Shown here piece after piece: positions 57,444-64,000 of a stretch of 64,000 bases of DNA. Origin of the DNA: Mesorhizobium hawassense (lineage in GTDB: Bacteria > Pseudomonadota > Alphaproteobacteria > Rhizobiales > Rhizobiaceae); NCBI RefSeq assembly GCF_003289945.1, contig NZ_QMBP01000005.1, positions 248,001 through 312,000 of the forward strand. Reading direction: 5' to 3'. A program made the position numbers and the translations under genes. Position 1 is the stretch's first letter, and each line of letters starts with the position of its first letter. Under the pieces are notes generated by a model. It saw only the letters and a list, made by a program, of their open reading frames with translations, made no database searches and was not told the origin of the DNA.

Positions 57444-60400
57444 ATGAACATTCAGACGAACCCCAACAAGATCGAACACGCAGGCGCCGGTTTCCCGGCG
57501 GCGACGGATGCGCCGATACGCTCCAACTTCCTGCCTGAGGACCGCCTGCGCGCCATGGGCGTTTCGCTCGCCAAGGGCGAGGTCAAGGAACTGTTCGGCC
57601 TCGCCCCGTTCGAGTTCCAGGCCCGCATCCGCGACAGCGCCAAGAAGATTCTCGAAGTCTACCGCTCGACCAATGCCGCCCAGGCCAAGGGCGAGACCAT
57701 CACGCCGGCGGCGCAGTGGCTGCTCGACAACAATTACCTGGTCGAGGAAACCATTTTCCAGGTCAAGCGCGACCTGCCGCGTCGCTTCTACCGGCAACTG
57801 CCGACGCTGACACTTGGCGACGGCACGGTGCTGCCGCGCGCCTTCGTCGTTGCCTGGAGCTATGTCGAGCATTCCGACAGCTCCGTCTCCGCCAATATGT
57901 TCAAGGCGATCGTCGAGGGTTTCCAGTCCGTCGAGCCGATGAAGATCGGCGAGCTCTGGGCGCTGCCCTCGCTGCTGCGTTTCGTGCTGATCGAGAACCT
58001 GCGCCGCATCGCCGTGCGCGTCGAGCGCACCAGGCAGATGCGCCATATCGCCAACGAGGTCGCAGATCGCGTTCTGGCAACCGACGACAATGCCGACCGG
58101 ACCAGGATTCTGTCGACCTACAGCGCGCATGCGCAGGACACCACCTTCGCCACCCAGCTGCTCTATCGCCTGCGCGACGGATCGCAGAATGCCGGCCGGG
58201 CGCTGGAATGGCTTGAAGGCGAGTTGGAAAAGACCGGTTCGGATGCCGAGGAGATCATCATCTCGGAGCATCAGACGCTCTCCAGCGGCAACGTCACCAC
58301 CGGCAACATCATCCGCGGCCTGCGCCTCATCAACGACGTCGACTGGACGGTCTGGTTCGAAGGCGTCAGCCGCATCGACACGCTGCTACGCGAGAAGACC
58401 GATTTCGCAGCCCTCGACTTCTTTTCGCGCGACCAGTACCGCACCGCCATCGAGCAGCTCGCCCGCCGCTCCGAGCTTTCCGAATACCGCGTGGCCGAAA
58501 AGGCGATCGAGCTTGCCGGCCACACGCCCGGCGTCACCGATGCGTCCGGCGTGCCCGAAACCGCCGACCCCGCCGTGCACACCGATGTCGGCTTCTTCCT
58601 GGTCGGCCCGCGCCGGCAGGAACTGGAGAAGGCGATCGGCTACCGGCCGCCTTTCTATGTGACCTTCAAGCGCGGCTTTGCCAGCGCCGGCTGGCTGGGC
58701 ATTGTCGTGCCGGTATTCCTCCTAACGGCGCTGCTCTTGGTGCTGTCGGGCAGGGCGCTCGCCAATCTCGGCCTGTCGGTGGGATCGATCACGCTAATGC
58801 TGGCGCTGTTCGCGGTGCCCGCCAGCGAAGGCGCCCTGGCCTTCTTCAACACCGTGGTTGCGATGTTCCTGAAGCCGACCCGGCTTGTCGGCTACGATTA
58901 CAACAAGCACGGTATTCCGGCCGAGTCGCGCACGCTGGTCGTGGTGCCCTCGCTGATCGGCTCGCGCGACGATGTCGAGGAAAACATCCGCAACATCGAG
59001 GTGCATCACCTCGCCAACACGGCGGAAGAGATCCATTTCGCGCTGTTGTCCGACTGGCCGGACTCCAAGACCGAGATCGACGCCGCCGACATCGAGATCC
59101 TGCAATATGCCCGCGACGAGATCGCCAGGCTCAACGCCCGCTATCCGTCGGAAAGCTCGCCACGCTTCTATCTCCTGCACCGCCGCCGGCTCTACAACCA
59201 GGCGCAGGGCTGCTGGATGGGCTGGGAGCGCAAGCGCGGCAAGCTGCACGAGCTGAACCTCCTGCTGCGCGGCGACAGCGACACCACCTTCCTGCCGCTC
59301 GACGTGCCGCTGCCGGAAAAGGTCGTCTATGTGATGACGCTCGATGCCGACACGCGCACCACGCGCGACGCGGTTTCGAGCCTGGTCGGCAAGCTCGCGC
59401 ACCCGCTGAACCGCCCGCATTTCGATCCGGTCAAGCGCGTCGTCAGCGCCGGCTACACCATCCTGCAGCCGCGCATCACCGCCTCGCTCACCAGCGGCGA
59501 CGACGCCTCCTTCTTCCAACGCGTCTTCTCGGCCAATCGCGGCCTCGACCCCTATGTGTTCGCCGTCTCCGACGTCTATCAGGACGTCTTTGGCGACGGT
59601 TCCTTCACCGGCAAGGGTCTCTACCATGTCGATGCCTTCGAGGCGGCGCTGAAGGACCGCATCGACGAGAACTCCATCCTCAGCCACGACCTTCTGGAAG
59701 GCGCCCTTGCGCGCGCTGCATTGGTAACCGACGTCGAGCTGGTCGAGGATTATCCGACCCGCTACTCCGTCGACGCCTCGCGCCACCACCGCTGGGCGCG
59801 CGGCGACTGGCAGCTGCTCGGCTTCATCTTCGACCCGCGCTCCGGCGTCCCGGCGCTGTCGCGCTGGAAGATGGTCGACAATCTGCGCCGCTCGGTCACT
59901 CCGATCTTCTGGGTCATGGCCTGCGTCGCCGGCTGGACGCTACTGCCCTTCACCCAGGCCGCTCAGTGGCAGGCGCTGATGATCCTCAGCCTGTTCATGG
60001 CGCCGACCTTCGATATCGTGAACGGCATCCTGCCGAAGAGCGGCGACCAGACGCCGCGCGGCCATTTCTCGGCGCTTGCCCGCGACACCGTGTTCGGCAC
60101 GGCGCTCGTGGCGCTCAAGGTTCTGTTGATGGCGCATCTCGCCTGGATGATGGGCGACGCCATCGTCCGCACCATCTATCGGCTCTTCGTCAGCCGCCAG
60201 AACCTGCTCGAATGGCGTACCGCCTCGCAGGCGGCCAAGGGCGGCAACGATCTCGGCGCCTATTACGGCATGATGTATGGCGCGGTGATCATCGGCGTCG
60301 TCGGCCTAGCCATCCCGGTGCTCGCCGATTCCACCGGCGCCTTCGTCGCCTTCTTCTTCGCCATCTTCTGGATCGCGTCGCCCGCCGTCGCCTGTTGGAT

Positions 60401-63400
60401 CAGCCGCTCGGCCGAAACCGAGGACAGGCTGCGCATATCGAGCGCCGACATCCATGCGCTGCGCACCTTCGCGCGCCGCACCTGGCATTATTTCGAAACC
60501 TTCGTCACGCCCGAGCAGCATCATCTGCCGCCGGACAATTTCCAGGAAAGCCCGGCGCCCGTGGTGGCGCCGCGCACCTCGCCGACCAACATCGGCGTCT
60601 ATCTGCTGTCGGTCGTGTCGGCGCGCGATTTCGGCTGGATCAGCCTGTCGGATGCCATCACCCGCATCGACGCCACGATGACGACCATCGAGAACATGCC
60701 GCGCGATCGCGGCCATCTCTACAACTGGTACGACACGACGACGCTGAAGCCGCTTTATCCGCTCTATATCTCGGCGGTCGACAGCGGCAACCTCGCTGGA
60801 CACCTGGTCGCGGTCGCCGCGTCCTGCGCCGAGTGGGCCGAAGCGCCATCCGTGCACCTGCAGGGCGATTTCGAAGGCATCATCGATACCGTCACCATTC
60901 TCGACGAAAGCCTGGACGATCTGCCGGACGACCGGCGGCAATTGCGGCCGCTGCGCCAGCGGCTCGCTGATCGCCTCGACGGCATGCGCCGCGCGGTGAC
61001 GACCATCAAGGCGCAGCCCGAAATGGCCTCGATCCGCACCATCAACCTTGCCGTGCTGGCCGGCGAAATCCGCAAGCTCGCCACCGCCATCCACACCGAG
61101 GCGGCCTCTCCGAAGAGCGATGTCATCGCCGACTGGGCGGAACGGCTGGAAGCGACCTGCGAGGCGCATGTGCACGATTCGCACAATGACGAGAGCGCGG
61201 TCGCCGCGCTGCGCGCCAAGCTGCTCGCCTTGCGCGAGCGCTGTCGCCGCTACGCCTTCGAGATGGATTTCTCCTTCCTGATGCGCCAGGAGCGCAAGCT
61301 TCTGTCGATCGGCTACCGGGTCGAGGATCGCCAGCTCGACGAGAGCTGCTACGACCTGCTTGCCTCCGAGGCGCGGCTCACCAGCCTGTTCGCCATCGCC
61401 AAGGGCGACCTGCCGACCGAGCATTGGTTCCGCCTGGGACGCCCGATCGTCGAGATCGGCTTCCAGGGCGCGCTGATGTCCTGGTCGGGCTCGATGTTCG
61501 AGTATCTGATGCCGCCGCTGGTGATGAAGGAGCCTCAGGGCTCGATCCTCAACCAGACCAGCAAGCTCATCATCAAGCGCCAGATCCAGTATGCGCGTTC
61601 GAAAAACGTGCCCTGGGGTATTTCGGAAGCGGCCTACAACGCCCGCGACCGCGAGCTCACCTATCAGTACACCAATTTCGGCGTGCCCGGCCTCGGCCTG
61701 AAGCGCGGCCTTGGCCAGAACACCGTGATCGCGCCCTATGCGACGATTCTCGCGGCGCAGTTCAGCCCGCGCGAGGCGGTGCAGAACCTGCGGCGGCTGC
61801 GCTCGATCGGCGCGCTCGGCCGCCACGGCTTCTACGACGCGGTCGATTTCACGCCGCAGCGCGTGCCCGACGGCACCGATCACGCCGTGGTGCAGAACTA
61901 CATGGCGCACCATTCCGGCATGTCGATCGCCGCGGTGGCCGACGCCATCTTCGAGGGCCGGTTGCGCGAGCGTTTCCACAGCGACCCGGTGATCGAATCG
62001 GCCGAGCTCCTGTTGCAGGAGAAGGCGCCGCGCGACATCCCGACCGCCACCGTCAGGACGGAAGCCGACGAGCGCGCCAAGGACGAGACCGAGGCCGAGA
62101 GCCCCGACAGCCGTGTCGTGCTCGACCCGATCAAGGCGCTGCGCGCGACCAACGTCATGTCCAATGGCCGCTATTCGGTCATGGTCACCGCGACCGGCTC
62201 CGGCTACAGCCGCTTCGGCGAGCTTGCCGTCACCCGCTGGCAGCCGGATCCGAGCGAGGACCGTCTTGGCTCCTACATCTTCCTGCGCGACGCCGCGACA
62301 GGCGACTGGTGGTCCGCCACCGCCGAGCCGAAGCGCGCCGAGGGCGAACGCGCCCAGACGCTGTTCGGCGACGACAAGGCGAGCTTCACCAAGTCGGTCG
62401 GCTCGCTGCGTTCGGAAGTCGAATGCATCGTCATTTCGGAAGGCAATGGCGAAGGCCGCCGCATCACGCTCTACAATGACGGCGCCACAGATCGGCACAT
62501 CGAGGTGACCTCCTTCGCCGAGCTGGTGCTCGGCAACGAGGCCTCGGACAACGCGCATCCGGCGTTCTCCAAGATGTTCATCGAGACCGAGATCGCGCCG
62601 AACAACGGCGCGATCTTCGCCACGCGGCGCAAGCGCGACAAGAACGAGCCAGACCTCACAATGGTGCATTTCGTCACCGACCCGGCGGGCCCGTCGCGCG
62701 ATGCCGAGGCCGAGACCGATCGGCGCGCCTTCATCGGCCGTGGCCGCACCATCGCCGATGCCGTGGCCTTCGACCCCGGCGTCAGGCTGTCCGGCGGCCA
62801 GGGCTTCACGCTCGACCCGGTGGCGGCGCTGCGCCGCCAGGTGCGTGTGCCGGCCAACAAGAAGATCTCGCTGACCTTCTGGACCGCCGTCGGCGCCAAC
62901 CGTGGCGAGCTCGACGAGGCTATAGCCCGCCTCGACCACCAGGAGAGCTTCGCCCGCCAGGCCATGCTGGCCTGGACGCGCAGCCAGGTGCAGACGCGGC
63001 ATCTGGGCTTGAGCCTCACCGACGCCGCCAATGTGCAGAAGCTGGCGCGCTACCTGATCTATCCCGATCCGTTCCTACGCTTGCCGGCCGAATCCATCGC
63101 GTCGGGCCTCGGCCGCCAGTCGAGCCTGTGGCCGACCAGCATCTCGGGCGATTTCCCGATCTTCCTCGTGCGCATCGGCGACGTCGCCGATCTCGAGATC
63201 GTCGCGCAGGCGCTGCGCTTCCAGGAATATATGCGCGCCCGCGGCATGATGATCGACTTCGTCGTCGTCAACGAGCAGGCCTCGTCCTATGTGCAGGACC
63301 TGCAGCGCGCGGTGGAGACGCTGTGCGAGAACAGCCGCCTGCGCGGCCGCGAGCTGGGACCACGCCAGCACATCTTCGCGGTGCGCCGCGATCTGATGGA

Positions 63401-64000
63401 CGAGCCGACCTACAAGACCTTGCTGTCGGTGGCGCGCGTCGTCCTGCATACGCGCAACGGCACGATCTTCGATCAGCTCGAACGCGCCGAGACGGCGGCC
63501 CTCCAGGCCCGCGATGCCTTGCTGCAGGCGGAAGGCGGCAGCCCGCGCGAGCCCACTCCGCCGCTGCCCTTGCCAGTGCCGGCAAGCCGGGATGGCGGCG
63601 ACATCGCCGCCGACGGCAGCGGCCTCAGCCTCTGGAACGGCTTCGGCGGCTTCGACGGCGACGGCCGCCATTATGTGACGCGGCTGACCGGGCGGCGTTC
63701 GACGCCGCAGCCCTGGATCAACGTCATCTCCAACGCCTCCTTCGGCTTCCATGTCTCGGCCGAGGGCGCCGGCTTCACCTGGAGCCGCAACAGCCGCGAC
63801 TATCAGCTGACGCCATGGTCGAACGACCCGGTGTCGAACCGGCCGGGCGAGGGCTTCTATATCTACGACCAGCTGAGCGGCAAGGCGTTCTCGCCGATGG
63901 CCGCGACGGTTCGCGATCCGTCGATGACCTACGAGACCTGGCACGGCCAGGGCTTCTCGACCTTCCGCTCCAGGCGCGGATCGCTGGCGATGGACCTGAC
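57444..64000 (+). CDS. ndvB: Cyclic beta-1,2-glucan synthase (partial, runs off the right edge)
   Basis: This large inner-membrane enzyme initiates, elongates and cyclises osmoregulated periplasmic beta-1,2-glucans needed for symbiosis or virulence. The frame opens at ATG 57444 (MNIQTNPNKIEHAG) and stays open for 2,185 codons to the window end; the family is about 2,800-2,900 aa, so the C-terminal quarter is missing. Landmarks are membrane helices around GWLGIVVPVFLLTALLLVLSG and VPASEGALAFFNTVVAMFL, the glycosyltransferase (GT84) DxD in MTLDADTRT and SRHHRWARGDWQLLGF, a glycoamylase-like domain from about codon 1,300 with IVEIGFQGALMSWSGSMFEYL and HHSGMSIAAVADAI, and the beginning of the GH94 phosphorylase-like region at the window edge. 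Long open frames on the other strand here are artefacts of codon bias. Confidence 0.95.
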   Translation, partial: MNIQTNPNKIEHAGAGFPAATDAPIRSNFLPEDRLRAMGVSLAKGEVKELFGLAPFEFQARIRDSAKKILEVYRSTNAAQAKGETITPAAQWLLDNNYLVEETIFQVKRDLPRRFYRQLPTLTLGDGTVLPRAFVVAWSYVEHSDSSVSANMFKAIVEGFQSVEPMKIGELWALPSLLRFVLIENLRRIAVRVERTRQMRHIANEVADRVLATDDNADRTRILSTYSAHAQDTTFATQLLYRLRDGSQNAGRALEWLEGELEKTGSDAEEIIISEHQTLSSGNVTTGNIIRGLRLINDVDWTVWFEGVSRIDTLLREKTDFAALDFFSRDQYRTAIEQLARRSELSEYRVAEKAIELAGHTPGVTDASGVPETADPAVHTDVGFFLVGPRRQELEKAIGYRPPFYVTFKRGFASAGWLGIVVPVFLLTALLLVLSGRALANLGLSVGSITLMLALFAVPASEGALAFFNTVVAMFLKPTRLVGYDYNKHGIPAESRTLVVVPSLIGSRDDVEENIRNIEVHHLANTAEEIHFALLSDWPDSKTEIDAADIEILQYARDEIARLNARYPSESSPRFYLLHRRRLYNQAQGCWMGWERKRGKLHELNLLLRGDSDTTFLPLDVPLPEKVVYVMTLDADTRTTRDAVSSLVGKLAHPLNRPHFDPVKRVVSAGYTILQPRITASLTSGDDASFFQRVFSANRGLDPYVFAVSDVYQDVFGDGSFTGKGLYHVDAFEAALKDRIDENSILSHDLLEGALARAALVTDVELVEDYPTRYSVDASRHHRWARGDWQLLGFIFDPRSGVPALSRWKMVDNLRRSVTPIFWVMACVAGWTLLPFTQAAQWQALMILSLFMAPTFDIVNGILPKSGDQTPRGHFSALARDTVFGTALVALKVLLMAHLAWMMGDAIVRTIYRLFVSRQNLLEWRTASQAAKGGNDLGAYYGMMYGAVIIGVVGLAIPVLADSTGAFVAFFFAIFWIASPAVACWISRSAETEDRLRISSADIHALRTFARRTWHYFETFVTPEQHHLPPDNFQESPAPVVAPRTSPTNIGVYLLSVVSARDFGWISLSDAITRIDATMTTIENMPRDRGHLYNWYDTTTLKPLYPLYISAVDSGNLAGHLVAVAASCAEWAEAPSVHLQGDFEGIIDTVTILDESLDDLPDDRRQLRPLRQRLADRLDGMRRAVTTIKAQPEMASIRTINLAVLAGEIRKLATAIHTEAASPKSDVIADWAERLEATCEAHVHDSHNDESAVAALRAKLLALRERCRRYAFEMDFSFLMRQERKLLSIGYRVEDRQLDESCYDLLASEARLTSLFAIAKGDLPTEHWFRLGRPIVEIGFQGALMSWSGSMFEYLMPPLVMKEPQGSILNQTSKLIIKRQIQYARSKNVPWGISEAAYNARDRELTYQYTNFGVPGLGLKRGLGQNTVIAPYATILAAQFSPREAVQNLRRLRSIGALGRHGFYDAVDFTPQRVPDGTDHAVVQNYMAHHSGMSIAAVADAIFEGRLRERFHSDPVIESAELLLQEKAPRDIPTATVRTEADERAKDETEAESPDSRVVLDPIKALRATNVMSNGRYSVMVTATGSGYSRFGELAVTRWQPDPSEDRLGSYIFLRDAATGDWWSATAEPKRAEGERAQTLFGDDKASFTKSVGSLRSEVECIVISEGNGEGRRITLYNDGATDRHIEVTSFAELVLGNEASDNAHPAFSKMFIETEIAPNNGAIFATRRKRDKNEPDLTMVHFVTDPAGPSRDAEAETDRRAFIGRGRTIADAVAFDPGVRLSGGQGFTLDPVAALRRQVRVPANKKISLTFWTAVGANRGELDEAIARLDHQESFARQAMLAWTRSQVQTRHLGLSLTDAANVQKLARYLIYPDPFLRLPAESIASGLGRQSSLWPTSISGDFPIFLVRIGDVADLEIVAQALRFQEYMRARGMMIDFVVVNEQASSYVQDLQRAVETLCENSRLRGRELGPRQHIFAVRRDLMDEPTYKTLLSVARVVLHTRNGTIFDQLERAETAALQARDALLQAEGGSPREPTPPLPLPVPASRDGGDIAADGSGLSLWNGFGGFDGDGRHYVTRLTGRRSTPQPWINVISNASFGFHVSAEGAGFTWSRNSRDYQLTPWSNDPVSNRPGEGFYIYDQLSGKAFSPMAATVRDPSMTYETWHGQGFSTFRSRRGSLAMDL

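Noticed and set aside
60306..63002. Very long open frame (898 codons) on the minus strand inside the glucan synthase
   Set aside because: Shadow of the real plus-strand gene caused by high GC; its translation is low-complexity Arg/Gly/Ala-rich and matches no family, while the plus strand shows clear synthase motifs.

Overview
This 64 kb window is high-GC chromosomal DNA of an alphaproteobacterium of the order Hyphomicrobiales, most like Mesorhizobium. The pointers are a ChvB/NdvB-type cyclic beta-1,2-glucan synthase, a short-form QueF, an EF-P/EpmA pair, a lipid A/Kdo block (waaA-lpxK) with DUF4170 and DUF2093 proteins beside it, and dispersed palindromic intergenic repeats typical of rhizobia. 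The genus is an inference from gene content and remembered family sequences; no search was run. No rRNA, tRNA, CRISPR array or prophage was seen.

Layout. 0.5-4.1 kb: a peroxiredoxin-like protein, a large winged-helix/BTAD/TolB-like/TPR regulator and a divergent DUF1127 protein. 4.3-7.7 kb: efp divergent from epmA, then a class III adenylate/guanylate cyclase. 8.0-13.7 kb: a tightly packed run pmbA - inositol-phosphatase-family gene - DUF4170 - DUF374 acyltransferase - waaA - lpxK. 13.7-15.9 kb (minus strand): UDP-glucuronate decarboxylase, a glycosyltransferase and a DUF2093 protein. 16-21.3 kb: a tail-anchored hypothetical protein, a LysR/EamA divergent pair, a secreted protein and mutL. 21.7-26 kb: a LysR regulator divergent from a non-pyrrolysine MttB-superfamily methyltransferase and an orphan Tat-exported substrate-binding protein. 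26-31.8 kb: tandem secreted paralogues, an alpha/beta hydrolase, queF, an FMN/FAD N-demethylase-like oxidoreductase, and a MarR/membrane-protein pair sharing a palindromic operator. 31.9-36.7 kb: a GGDEF-EAL protein and the threonine-degrading kbl-(small CxxC protein)-tdh operon.

36.77-37.31 kb holds the most unusual object: a 95-residue stand-alone GIY-YIG nuclease gene enclosed by 81-bp inverted repeats (79/81 identical), each containing its own palindrome, plus a second inner pair of 13-bp inverted boxes. It sits in the convergent gap between tdh and a MarR gene and looks like a compact mobile or repeat-propagating unit.

37.3-44.4 kb is tyrosine/homogentisate catabolism: MarR - hmgA - MBL hydrolase - DUF7660-like - fumarylacetoacetate hydrolase - DinB-family protein, then (minus strand) a VapBC-type toxin-antitoxin pair and hpd, with a divergent Lrp regulator. 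No GST-type maleylacetoacetate isomerase is present, which makes the DinB protein a candidate for that step. 44.4-48.6 kb: small proteins, a Zn/Mn-type ABC transporter with a His-rich ATPase tail, and a RidA protein. 48.7-57.2 kb: a complete histidine utilisation locus, hutC-hutF divergent from hutI-hutH-hutG-(secreted protein)-hutU-hutD, with a perfect palindromic HutC-type operator between the two arms. The window ends inside the cyclic glucan synthase gene (from 57,444).
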